Shown piece by piece: positions 1 through 9,925 of a stretch of 14,588 bases of DNA. This DNA comes from Euperipatoides rowelli (lineage: Eukaryota; Onychophora; Udeonychophora; Euonychophora; Peripatopsidae). Position 1 is the stretch's first letter, and the number at the start of each line of letters is the position of its first letter. A program made the translations under genes and the position numbers. The DNA lies in NCBI GenBank assembly GCA_003024985.2, contig PXIH01S0002227.1. One strand, written 5' to 3'. The notes below the pieces were generated by a model. That model did no database searches. It worked only from the letters and a program-made list of their open reading frames with translations, and was not told where the DNA came from.

Positions 1-54
1 TTTGTAAAAAGCCTTGAAATTCGACCAATAAGAAAATTTCCTTTGTAAAAAGCC
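1..54 (+). repeat. 13-bp direct repeat at the left edge
   Basis: TTTGTAAAAAGCC occurs at 1-13 and again at 42-54, a spacing of 41 bp. It may be the clipped end of a 41-bp tandem repeat continuing left of the window, or chance. Confidence 0.5.
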
Positions 55-104
55 GCCACAACGATAAACAATGAATGTTTTAATTTTATTATATAAATTT
101 TAGC

Positions 105-170
105 TATTGCACGCCCTCTCCATATAAACTTTAACTCTGCCAAATCTCACACTCCTCTGTGCGTGCAATA
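105..170. repeat. Inverted repeat, 10-bp arms (TATTGCACGC / GCGTGCAATA)
   Basis: The arms at 105-114 and 161-170 are perfect reverse complements enclosing 46 nt. The arms contain CpG-bearing sequence unlike the surrounding AT-rich intron. It could be the ends of a very small foldback element or a hairpin; nothing more can be said. Confidence 0.6.
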
Positions 171-1325
171 TGCTTAAAAATGGATCCAAAGTTTTCCCTT
201 CGTGACGTATTAATATATAGAGATTATATAACATTAATTTGTTAAAAAAATAAATGGACTCTTGCAATGAAAAAGATCTCACTAAGGTATATATTTTACT
301 TAATGTTTTGCTGCTTTTTGAAACTTGGCTAATGGCATGTAAAGGTAAACTTTTAACTTTTAAAAACACAAACTCTATAGCTCCTATCTCAGCACTGTTA
401 AGGTAGCATTTATACACTTATTATTCATTAATATGTAATTTTTATATAGCTAAAAATTGTAACATTATTGAGTTATTGCATATTAAAATTTATGCACAAC
501 TTCAAGGATTGTTAATCATGTTCAAATCCGGATATGGAAAAAGTGCCGCAGTTTGGTAGTCTGGCTACCCGAAAAAAATCACCTTTGAACCGAAGAAAAT
601 GAAAGGTTGAAAGAAAAGAAAAAATATTACGATTAAAAAAATAGAATGAGAATAAAAGTATAAGGCTAAGCAATTCATAATTTAGGAGTTTATTTAACAG
701 TAACTACATGAAATAATAATCATTAAAATAGTTTTAAATTTTAACTGTAAAAAAAAAAAACTTTTTATTCAAATATCTATAATTTTTGAAACATTTTAAT
801 TAATTATTAGGCAGTAAAAAATTAAGTTTTATTTTGAGCTTTTTAATATTTTCTTTAAAAAAAAAGCATACTATAAAAGGTGAAAGATTTATTGGTTGCT
901 TTATTGTATTTTTTTTTTTTTTAATTGGGTTAATATTGTACGCGTCTGTTCTAAAAATTGGGTCGAGATCTTTATTTTTAAAAATGAATAATCATTTTAT
1001 TTAAAGGAATGCATATATAAAGAAAATACCGTAAATTATTTTTTTCATCACTATCTTTAACCAGGGACATCCCTTAGGAGAGGGAGAGAGCTTTCCCTAA
1101 GTTTGGCTGAGAGTCCAAAGTTGGGCAATTTTGTCAATTTCATTTGCATTTACTTTATATTATAAATCTGGAAATATGTTTAACATCTAATTTAAACAAC
1201 CATTCATAATAGTAAATAAGCTTAGACTTTTTTTTTTTTTTTTTGCCATAGGCTAAAATGTGCATATGTTGTCTATTGAGTTAAAGCAGGCATGTTTGGG
1301 CTGTCTCTAATTTTTTTAAAAATTT

Positions 1326-1348
1326 GGGGTGGGNAGGGGGGGGGGGGG
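1326..1348 (+). repeat. G-rich homopolymer tract with an ambiguous base
   Basis: GGGGTGGG is followed by N (1334), A and a run of 13 G. The single N inside a G run suggests a base-calling or assembly uncertainty. Four G runs lie close together on the sense strand of an intron, so a G-quadruplex in the pre-mRNA is possible, but this is inference. Confidence 0.7.
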
Positions 1349-1777
1349 TTAATAGACAGATGTGTATATTTTGCAATTGCAATGCACCAAATTCAGTACA
1401 AAATACTAAAAATTTTGGGGAATGCTTTCTAATCCCCACCCCCTATTGAGGTGTAGCTCTGGACCTACTGGTGAGGCATCACCTCTTTCCTTCTGTAACT
1501 GAATAGTTGGAAGTTCGACAGAAGCAGCTTGACTAACGAAAGGTTTACTTCCTTTGACCACTATGTAGGCTATTATGCTCTCCATCCGCAAAAGCCAAAG
1601 TAAACAATTTTGTTTAAAATTTAATGCAATATTCCATGATAACTTAACTAACATTTCATAAAGATTCGATGGACAAATTCATAGTATGTTATTTCATTTG
1701 TCATGTAATCAGATATTAACATAAAAGCTTGTTATTCTCTCTTTAGTTTAATATATTAAATTTATGTTTTTTGATAG

Positions 1778-1998
1778 GTTTAAAACAAGCTCTTGATACG
1801 GTTAATGACTATAATCCACTGATGAAAGACTTTCCTTTGAATGACTTGCTTTCTGCCACTGAGCTGGAACGCATCAAAGTCTCCGTACAAGCCATTTTCA
1901 TTCATTTACGCAAGATTCGCAATACCAAATACCCTATTCAGAGATGTTTGCGTCTAGTTGAAGCTATCTCTAGAGATCTCAGTACGCAGCTGTTAAAG
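1778..1998 (+). CDS. DYNC1H1: Dynein 1 heavy chain exon A: N-terminal tail segment (73 full codons)
   Basis: The exon encodes residues from [17 protein letters not shown] through RDLSTQLLK. Its first two bases (GT, 1778-1779) complete a codon begun in the previous exon; the first full codon is TTA at 1780. Recognisable conserved pieces are [33 protein letters not shown] and [11 protein letters not shown], all typical of the cytoplasmic dynein 1 tail. In the family this part is alpha-helical and lies near the N-terminal dimerisation region and the start of the helical bundles that bind associated chains. The acceptor is TTGATAG|GT. The donor is AAG|GTGATG, which keeps only GT plus G at +3 of the usual pattern and so looks weak. 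Read-through would add Val-Met and then stop at TAA (2005-2007). The next exon continues exactly with VLSTRRLMH, as in other animals' VLGTRKLMH, which confirms the junction. Confidence 0.93.
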
Positions 1999-3106
1999 GT
2001 GATGTAATCAGGATATCTTAATGCCTGGGTTCCTATTACAATCTTTTAATGTAATGTTTCATTTTTTTTTTAGTAGATAATTAAAAAAAAAAAAGTTTAA
2101 ATAAAAAGGATGAAAAAAAATTTTCTGTCATTGTGGAGAACTTAGTTGATTTAACATTTCTTCTTTCTTGGAAATTGATTTTATACTGTATATAACAATA
2201 AAAAAAAATCTTCCTGAGCCCATTAAGATCTAACCAACATTGTTAAATTTTTTGTCACCAACTGCATTACCAGTGAGTGGTAATGCAGTTGGTGACATAC
2301 CCAACAACAGTCAGGAAGCCACACCGCTAAGGAGATCAACCTGAAACCGTAGACCACCTGTTAAGCTGAGCTTATACTTAGAATGTTCTTTAAGGAAAAA
2401 ATAGTGTTGTATATTAGGTTAGTCAAGTGATATTGAGAATATTTGATGGTACCCTATTAGACGAAGCCAGCATTGAGGTATATGTGGCAGAAATGATAGT
2501 TTGCCAACATGGCCTTAGTTACAGTCATTTGAACATCTAATAATTGATTTACTTTATATTAGCTTGAATGTACTGTATATTACTGATACTACATTACAAT
2601 TTGATTACTTCTAAACACTATTAATGATATAACCATATCTTGCAACAGTGAAAATTAAAAAAAGAAAAAAAAAAAGTGGAGCTTTGTTTTAATTGCTGGT
2701 AATGGTAGGAAGTAATTGTATTAACACAGCCTTCTATGCTAACATAGTCTTGGTGTAATATAAAATAATGATGATAGAATCCAAAATTATAATTTAGCAA
2801 AGTTTTTATTTGTAATCTTTATTTTTAATCATTTTTTTTTTTGGCACTAATTCAAATTTTTCTGACAGCAGATATTAAGTTAATGTTAACTATTTCATAA
2901 TTTTCTTTAATGTTTATTTTTGCTAACAAATTTTCTATATATTGAAATTATTATGCGGCCAATGACGATGTTAATAAAAACTAGAGAGCATTTTTAATTA
3001 CGGTAGTCTGTTTTATTGTTAGCTTGCTGATTGTTTTTATTGATTTTACACTTTGTTCATTCCTATTTTTTATTAAATGCTTTTTTTTCCCCACATTTAT
3101 TTGTAG
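1999..3106 (+). other. Intron between exons A and B (1,108 nt)
   Basis: Donor GTGATG at 1999; acceptor CATTTATTTGTAG ending at 3106, preceded by a T8 run at 3081-3088. The phase is 0. It is mostly AT-rich with A and T homopolymers. One distinct patch, about 2210-2370, is less AT-rich and holds a perfect hairpin (2253-2297, listed separately) flanked by the short inverted pair CTTCCTGA (2210-2217) and TCAGGAAG (2311-2318). No coding exon is seen inside. Confidence 0.88.
2253..2297. repeat. Perfect inverted repeat / hairpin, 20-bp arms with 5-nt loop
   Basis: The left arm (2253-2272, beginning TGTCACCAACTGC) is exactly complementary in reverse to the right arm (2278-2297, ending GCAGTTGGTGACA). 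The loop is GTGAG (2273-2277). No mismatch or bulge is present over 20 bp, and the arms are about half G/C in a region that is otherwise strongly AT-rich. A further 8-bp inverted pair flanks it at 2210-2217 and 2311-2318, separated by unequal spacers of 35 and 13 nt. It could be a foldback transposon remnant, a recent inverted duplication, or a short RNA hairpin in the dynein pre-mRNA. It is shorter than a typical animal pre-miRNA. Confidence 0.9.
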
Positions 3107-5998
3107 GTTTTAAGTACTCGACGATTGATGCACATTCCATTTGAAGAATTTGAAAAAGTCATGTATGCTTGTTTTGATGTTTTTGGTACTTGGGATGATG
3201 AATATGATAAATTACAAGGACTGTTGAGAGATATTGTTAAAAAAAAGAGAGATGAGCATATGAAAATGGTTTGGCGTGTAAGCCCTGCCCACAAACGACT
3301 ACAAGCCAGGATGGATCAAATGAAAAAATTTAGACGGCAACATGAACAATTACGAACTGTCATAGTTCGTGTGTTGCGCCCAGCTACACAACCACGGGAG
3401 CGTACTCCTAGTGTTACTACTGCTGAAGATCAAGAAATTGTTCCAGTGGAAAATATGTCCATTGATGCTGCAGATGCCAATGCTATTGAAGAAGTTAATT
3501 TAGCATATGAGAATGTAAAAGAAGTAGATGGACTAGATATTTCAAAGGAGGGCACAGAAGCCTGGGAAGCTGCAGTTAAACGCTATGAGGAGAGAATTGA
3601 TAGAGTTGAAACCAGGATTACAGCTAGACTAAGGGATCAACTAGGCACTGCTAAAAATGCTAACGAAATGTTTAGAATCTTTTCTAGATTCAATGCTCTT
3701 TTTGTGCGTCCTCATATTCGTGGCGCAATTCGTGAATATCAGACTCAACTTATACAGCGAGTCAAAGATGATATAGAAGCACTTCATGAAAAATTTAAAG
3801 TACAATATCCCCAGAGTAAATGTTCCCGAATGAGTAAAGTGCGTGACTTGCCACCAGTTTCTGGTTCTATTATTTGGGCTAAACAGATTGATCGACAGTT
3901 ATCAGCTTATATGCACCGAGTAGAGAATATTCTTGGGAAAGGCTGGGAAAATCATGTTGAAGGTCAGAAACTGAAAGGAGATGGGGATAGCTTCCGTCTA
4001 AAACTGAATACGCAAGAAATTTTTGATGATTGGGCACGTAAAGTGCAACAGCGTCAGCTAGGTGTATCAGATCGAATATTTGCAATTGAAAGCCAGCGAT
4101 CACGAATAATTGGTCGAGGTAACATTTTAAAACTCAAAGTCAACTTTCTTCCCGAAATCATTACGCTTTCCAAAGAAGTTAGAAATCTTAAATGGCTTGG
4201 TTTCCGGGTTCCTCTTGCCATTGTGAATAAAGCTCATCAAGCTAACCAGCTGTATCCATTTGCCATTTCCTTAATTGAAAGTGTCAGGACCTATGAAAGA
4301 ACGTGCGAAAAAGTAGAAGAGAGGCCGTCAATAACATTACTTGTTGCTGGTCAAAAAAGAGAGGTGCAAAATCTCATTTCTGAGGGTATTGGATTAATTT
4401 GGGAATCTTATAAGCTTTGCCCTTATGTCCAACGATTAGCCGAAACAGTATTCAGCTTCAAGGAGAAAGTCGATGATTTGATGGTAATTGAGGAGCAGAT
4501 TGATGTTGATGTTCGTTCATTAGAAACATGTGCTTATAGTGTTAGCATTATCTTTGACATCTTGAATAAAATTCAAAAAGCAGTGGATGACCTCAGTTTG
4601 CACCAGTATTCCAACCTTCATCTTTGGGTTAATAAATTGGATGAGGAGGTAGAAAAGAAATTAGCTAGTCGATTACAATCTGGTCTCAAAGCATGGACAA
4701 AATGCCTTGGAGGCAAAAGAGAGGAAATAGATTATAGCATGGATACTGATGCACCAACCACAATAGTTCATAAGCCAGGAGGGGATCCACAAATTAGTGG
4801 CCTGGTACATGAGGTCCGTATCACCAATCAAGTGATGTATCTCAGTCCATCGATAGAAGAAGCTCGACACAATATTCTTCAGCAGTTGTTTAGTTGGGAA
4901 GCTGTTATTACCTCCCAGCCCCGAATTCAAAGCACCAGATATCAAGTTGGTTTAGAAAGAAATTTATCTGAATCTGTTTATCGTAATCTATTAGTTAAAT
5001 TACCTGAGGGTCCGACAGTATTAGAAAAAGCATATACTGCTGTTGATAATTTACTTAACGAAGTTACTAGCTATGTTGGCGATTGGCTTAGATACCAATC
5101 TTTATGGGATTTACAACCTGAAATGGTATACAGCAAATTGGGAACCGATATTCACCGTTGGATGAAAACCCTTGTAGAAATAAAAAAGTCGCGGACAACA
5201 TTTGACACTACAGAAGTTAGAAAAGAGTTTGGACCCATTGTTATTGATTATGCTAAAGTACAATCCAAAGTATCTTTAAAGTACGACTCCTGGCACAAAG
5301 AAGTGTTAGGAAAATTTGGCTCTTTACTTGGATCTGAAATGCAAGATTTTCATGGGTCTGTATCCAAGTCTCGTAGTGATCTAGAAATGCAATCTATTGA
5401 TACTGCTAGCACGTCTGATGCTGTCAGTTTTATTACTTACGTTCAATCGTTAAAACGCAAAATGAAGACCTGGGAGAAGCAGGTTGAAATTTATAAAGAG
5501 GGCCAGCGTATTCTCGAACGTCAGCGCTTTCAATTTCCCTCAAATTGGCTTCATTCTGACAACATTGAAGGTGAATGGGGGGCTTTTTCAGAAATTATTA
5601 AAAGAAAAGATTCATCGATTCAATCTCAGGTATCTAGTTTGCAGACTAAGATTGTGGCTGAAGATAAAATAGTAGAAGCACGAACTCATGAAATACTTTC
5701 TGAATGGGAGAAACTCAAGCCTGTCGAAGGCCATCTTCGACCTGATGATGCTGGAAATAAGCTTTCCTTGTTTGAAAGCAAATTTGTACGTCTCAAGGAA
5801 GATCGTGATAACGTCTCGAAAGCTAAAGAAGCTTTAGAATTGCAAGAACCCGGCACACTTAATGCCAGTGAAGAAAAAATGCAAGTAGCTTTGGAAGAAT
5901 TGCAAGATCTGAAAGGTGTATGGTTTGAATTATCTAAGATTTGGGAACAAATTGATGAAATGAAAGACAAACCCTGGCTCTCTGTGCAACCTCGAAAG
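3107..5998 (+). CDS. DYNC1H1: Dynein 1 heavy chain exon B: main tail exon reaching the linker start (964 codons)
   Basis: The exon starts with GTT at 3107 ([19 protein letters not shown]) after acceptor TTTGTAG and ends with AAG at 5998 before donor GTAAAT; 2,892 nt, phase 0 at both ends. It carries nearly the whole dynein tail: a Lys/Arg-rich helical part ([10 protein letters not shown]); a variable low-conservation patch ([19 protein letters not shown]); then the highly conserved block [96 protein letters not shown] and [20 protein letters not shown]. In the family this block contains the intermediate-chain and light-intermediate-chain binding bundles. Later landmarks are [28 protein letters not shown] and [10 protein letters not shown]. 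The last part, [13 protein letters not shown] to WLSVQPRK, begins the linker (DHC_N2). Several pieces look more like fly Dhc64C than vertebrate. No stop or frameshift interrupts it. A single exon of this size implies loss of introns found in many animals. Confidence 0.97.
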
Positions 5999-7347
5999 GT
6001 AAATAATGAAATACATTATATTGCAATTAGTCTTTTGTTTTTATTTTGCTTTTAGCAAACAAATTTGATATTTATTAGTCCAAATAAACAATTGAAGACC
6101 GTTATACTGTAGTTTATATTTAGAATTATGTATCAAATACAGTAAAGAATGCCTAGATTTATTTAATTTACTTAAAATGTAAGTTGATGGTCCAAATTTA
6201 GTAGACCTATTGGGATATTTTTACAATTGTTTCATTCATCAGTGTAATAAACATGGTAAAATAACTGATAGTTGATCTAAGTATAAGTTACAGCCAATAA
6301 TAATTGTAGTTCTAACAGCCTATTGTAGGCCTATAACATCTATATGTAGCTGTAATTATAAATAGCATGTGAAATCCAATGTGCCAATATTGACTTCCTA
6401 AAAAATTAGAGTAAATTAAAATAAATTGTAAAATTTCGATATTATAAAATAATTTGTACACAGATATAACAGATAAAATTTGATAAGTTAAAAATTACTA
6501 GCTTAATAATAATGATTAAAAAACGGATCAATCACGTTACATTTAAATTTCAACAAAATATAGACACTGTATGATTTCTATTAAAATAAATGTTAACTGT
6601 TTGTTTTTTTTTTTAAATTAAGAAATTTACTATAGTGTATATGTGTGGTAAGAATGGTGGCATCTATTCCATCAGGATCTTTGTTCATTTTTTTTTATGA
6701 GCGAATTAATGGGATAAAAAATAATATTTACCATAACTTTTAAAGAGTTTTAAAACTATAAAAATGTTGATATTATTAAAATATAATTTAAAAGTAAGTT
6801 TATTTTTTATTTTATTTTTTCAAGTATTTAAGTTACCTGAATAAAATACAGTACATCATAGGTACATCTATTGTTATGGATCGCATCCATATTTGACCAT
6901 TGGGCGGAAATAATAGTTAGTAAACTGTATACAGTATACTGTGTGCAGAAATAATTTGGTTTGTAAATTTTCTAGTCAATTTGTTAAAGTTTTTTCAGAA
7001 TTCCTGCCACCCTCACATTTTAATACATCTAATAGAACAACCAGATATACTAAAACTGTTAGATATGCCAAATCCCCCACTAAATTAATGTATAAATTAC
7101 TCAATATTGATAGTTTATAGTGTTTAGAAAAATATATGCCGGTATATATATTATTTTTTTTGTTATTGTATTAATATACTTAATTCCTGTAACTGATCCA
7201 TTATCCTATTTGGGCTAGGGATTAGATATAGCGTTAATCTCTGTATAATACAGTATATCTGCATTAATAAACCAAATAATAATATACTACGGTAGTTATA
7301 AAATATATATTTTGAATTGAGCACCTTTTTAATATTTTTTATTCCAG
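5999..7347 (+). other. Intron between exons B and C (1,349 nt)
   Basis: Donor GTAAATAA at 5999; acceptor TTTTTTATTCCAG ending at 7347; phase 0. If the donor were missed, translation would run on for 18 more codons to TAG (6053-6055). The intron is AT-rich and has no coding potential. It contains several TACAGTA/TACTGTA motifs (6105, 6138, 6847, 6930, 7249), one within the near-palindrome CTGTATACAGTATACTG (about 6925-6941). It also holds one copy (7239-7258) of a 20-nt sequence that recurs at 8492-8511. Confidence 0.9.
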
Positions 7348-7668
7348 TTACGTCAACAAATTGATGGTCTTTTAAATCAACTGAAAGATTTACCAGCTCG
7401 TCTTCGACAATATGCCTCTTATGAGTTTGTTAAAAGACTGCTACTAGGTTATGCAAAAGTCAACATGCTTATTGTAGAACTTAAATCAGATGCTCTGAAA
7501 GAACGACATTGGAAACAGTTGATGAGACAATTACGTGTTAACTGGGTCCTTTCGGATCTTACTCTTGGTCAAGTGTGGGATGTGGATTTGACCCGAAATG
7601 AAGTTATAGTAAAAGATATTATTCTCGTAGCTCAAGGTGAAATGGCCCTTGAAGAATTTCTTAAACAG
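7348..7668 (+). CDS. DYNC1H1: Dynein 1 heavy chain exon C: linker (DHC_N2) segment (107 codons)
   Basis: The exon runs from TTA ([20 protein letters not shown]) to CAG ([10 protein letters not shown]), 321 nt with phase 0 at both ends; acceptor TTCCAG, donor CAG|GTATTG. It belongs to the linker region (Pfam-type DHC_N2), the lever that lies across the AAA+ ring and swings in the power stroke. Conserved landmarks are [47 protein letters not shown] and [14 protein letters not shown]; the RHWKQL and LTLGQVWD pieces are strong dynein signatures. The frame joins directly from QPRK of exon B, matching the family's VQPRKLRQ. The internal segment reads almost as in fly Dhc64C from memory, supporting an arthropod source. 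The following intron is only 84 nt. Confidence 0.96.
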
Positions 7669-7752
7669 GTATTGTATGTCTTATAGGTTTTGATGTTAAT
7701 TATTTGGTTTTTTTTTAATATATTGTATTAACTTACATTGTTCATCGTATAG
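7669..7752 (+). other. Short intron between exons C and D (84 nt) with a recognisable branch site
   Basis: Donor GTATTG at 7669, acceptor CATCGTATAG ending at 7752, phase 0. A T-rich run lies at about 7709-7716. TATTAAC at 7726-7732 is a close match to the metazoan branch-point consensus, about 20 nt before the acceptor. Without splicing, the frame would stop at TAG (7684-7686). All its neighbours are over 1 kb, so this is the only compact intron in the window. Confidence 0.9.
7726..7732 (+). promoter_or_regulatory. Candidate splicing branch point TATTAAC
   Basis: TATTAAC lies about 20 nt upstream of the exon D acceptor in an 84-nt intron. It fits the loose animal branch consensus (yUnAy), with the penultimate A as the candidate branch nucleotide. 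This is pattern-based only. Confidence 0.45.
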
Positions 7753-7926
<174 letters not shown>

Positions 7927-8594
7927 TAAGTTTATTTTGCAAACTTCAAATACATGCCACAAGAAATTCTCATATATATTTTTATATTTGTCGAGTGACA
8001 GATTGTTGACTTTTACTATTGATAGGTGGCAAAAAAAAATGCTATTACTGTCCTCATGCCTTAAATTTGTATAGTTGCAGTAATAATATAACATCTTTAT
8101 GCGCTAATAAGAAACAATGATAATTCAGCTTTTACTGAATCATATTGCTTATTAAGCTTAGTATTAAATTGTTCTTGTTTATGATTGGTAATGGTTGTTA
8201 TATCATTTCCAGTTTTTTTTTTTTTTTGTCATTTCTGCAGTATTTACAAAAAAAAAATGTTTTTGATTTACTTCCAATATGTTGTGTAATACTGTTTACA
8301 CAAATGTTTTTTTTTTCCTGTTCTAAGCTAAGGAATTCTGGTGGCTAAATATGATTAATTTTGCATGAGACATCTATGAATATTTTTGATAATTATTAGG
8401 CTTCTTAGCTGCTTTATTTGTTTTAATATTATGGTAGTACTATAATGTATAGTATTTTCTTGAAGGGGAGGGGATAGTTTATGTCATCACACTCTGCATA
8501 ATACAGTATATATTTTTATATTTCCACCTTTCAAAAATCCCTTCAGTTTGCAAAAAGCAGCTCAATTAAAATGTATTTAAGGTTATGTATATGA

Positions 8595-8621
8595 TAAAGA
8601 TACAATTCTCTTGTATCTTTA
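8595..8621. repeat. Perfect hairpin with 11-bp arms and 5-nt loop
   Basis: TAAAGATACAA (8595-8605) and TTGTATCTTTA (8611-8621) are perfect reverse complements around the loop TTCTC. It marks the left edge of a less AT-rich patch (about 8620-8910), so it may be a repeat boundary. In AT-rich DNA a chance hairpin of this size is possible. Confidence 0.75.
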
Positions 8622-8998
8622 CAATATGGTGTAGGTGGCTATTAAAGAACTGCAGAAACCTTGACTGAATCGTAAGACACTTTTTATTGCCTGGAAAATA
8701 AAAACTTGAACAAATAAAAATAAAAAAGCTGATCTGCAACCTGGAAAAGCCACCACTCCCTTTCCAGCAACATAAAACAAAGCGGTAAAATAAAAATATT
8801 CGCTGGAAAGGCAGTAGCCTAACCAAAATGTGAATACTGACAGCATTCGTATGTGTGATCTCTTTTTTATTTCATGGGGGAAATCGCACATAACAAATTT
8901 ACAAATCATAAATAATGTTAATTAGTTAATCATCACGTTCAGGCGAGTTTGAATATTTAAAGAGATAAATAAACTCAGCGATTGATCAGATAGTTTTC

Positions 8999-9038
8999 AA
9001 TATGACATTTATTATTAGTTTTTAATAAATGTCGTATT
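8999..9038. repeat. Inverted repeat, 16-bp arms with one mismatch and 8-nt loop
   Basis: AATATGACATTTATTA (8999-9014) pairs with TAATAAATGTCGTATT (9023-9038). The only difference from perfect complementarity is T versus C at the fifth arm base, giving a G:T wobble in RNA. It could be a decayed palindromic insertion or the core of a miniature element; no target duplication was seen. Confidence 0.75.
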
Positions 9039-9781
9039 ATACTAAGAAAGTAATCGTAACATGAGATTAATTCAGCTATCACCCGAAGGCGCTAATTAAT
9101 AAAATAATAAAAACCCCAGTCGTTATATTTAAATTTTTGTTAAATTCTTAATCTAAAAATCAAATTTTAGATTGTTGAATTTGAAATCAAATTTTTTTTT
9201 ATCTAAATTTCTGCTAGATACAGTAAATTATACTTTATAGTTAAGAGTTGGATTAGCTTTTTCTTATTTTTTAATGTATAAAGAATTTTATTTCTATCAA
9301 GTAATTTTTAAAAGTTTAATTTATTTTATCCAAAATTATACTTAGTCTCTTTGTAGCACTTTGGAGCTCGCACATTGTGTAAACTAATTAAAATTTACTG
9401 TATCATCTGGGTTTTTTTGCTTATCGCAAATGTTTTTAGAGCTTATTTAAATTAAGTTTTTTTTTTTTTTAAGAAATTAATAAAATTACAATATTGAGTT
9501 AAAAGATTAAATTATTATTAATTAATGAAATAAATTTCTTTCGAGATTTATCTTCTTCATTTTTTTTTTATATACCATACATTAGAAGTTTTTAAAATTC
9601 ACATTATTTGGCCTAAATGATTTGTCTTTAGGTTATTATCTTTCAAATTTATCAAATGTCAAAATTCTTGCTTACTTTTATTGGTAACATTTTTATTTTG
9701 TTTTCACCTGGGATTTCCTTTCTATTAATAGGCACTGTATATTTATTTAAACAAACACACACTATAAACAAGTAATTAAGT

Positions 9782-9816
9782 ATAGAGGCCTAGCCCATAA
9801 CGGATGTGGCCTCTAT
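9782..9816. repeat. Inverted repeat, 9-bp arms (ATAGAGGCC / GGCCTCTAT)
   Basis: The arms at 9782-9790 and 9808-9816 are perfect reverse complements enclosing 17 nt. The local G/C content is clearly above the flanks. No further element structure is visible. Confidence 0.65.
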
Positions 9817-9911
9817 TTACAAAAGAAATAAATGTTGATTCATAAATATATATACACATAAATATTTATTTTAGTAATAGGGATTTTAAAATAAAAATAT
9901 GGACTTTATTA

Positions 9912-9925
9912 GGGGGGGGGGGGGG
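9912..9925 (+). repeat. Poly-G run of 14
   Basis: An uninterrupted run of 14 G on the sense strand of an AT-rich intron. Such runs are length-variable and error-prone in sequencing, so the exact count is unreliable. Confidence 0.85.

Larger units (their letters stand above)
1..1777 (+). other. 3' part of an upstream intron of the dynein gene
   Basis: AT-rich sequence with many A/T homopolymers and no open frame resembling dynein. It ends in a T-rich tract and the acceptor TTGATAG at 1771-1777. A stronger-looking acceptor, TCTCTCTTTAG, ends at 1746. Using it would add 31 nt and shift the frame into an immediate TAA, so it is probably a decoy. Contents: a 13-bp direct repeat at 1-13 and 42-54; a 10-bp inverted repeat at 105-114 and 161-170; a G tract at 1326-1348 containing the ambiguous base 1334; and a less AT-rich patch at about 1410-1600 that may be an old repeat. 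The short minus-strand open frames here (100-417, 1406-1654) show no recognisable family and are not called. Confidence 0.8.

Noticed and set aside
100-417. 105-codon open frame on the minus strand
   Set aside because: No recognisable domain, in intron sequence with A/T runs and an inverted repeat at its 3' part; length is plausible for chance or an old repeat.
1406-1654. 82-codon minus-strand open frame
   Set aside because: No family recognised, no promoter or splice context; more likely a repeat fragment in a higher-G/C patch.
1747-1777. Use of the upstream acceptor TCTCTCTTTAG (AG at 1745-1746) for exon A
   Set aside because: It would add 31 nt, and with the one carried-over base creates an immediate TAA; protein continuity supports 1778.
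2253-2297. Rho-independent terminator
   Set aside because: The host is a spliced eukaryotic gene, and no T tract follows the right arm (the T run precedes the hairpin).
2253-2297. Canonical microRNA precursor
   Set aside because: Total length of 45 nt with a 5-nt loop and mismatch-free arms is too short for a usual animal pre-miRNA; kept only as an open possibility for small RNA.
3097-5970. Several 60-94-codon frames on either strand within exon B
   Set aside because: They overlap the strongly conserved dynein frame and are shadows of it.
8566-8909. Two overlapping minus-strand frames of 86 and 96 codons
   Set aside because: Mutually overlapping in different frames, Phe/Ser-rich low-complexity peptides with no motif.
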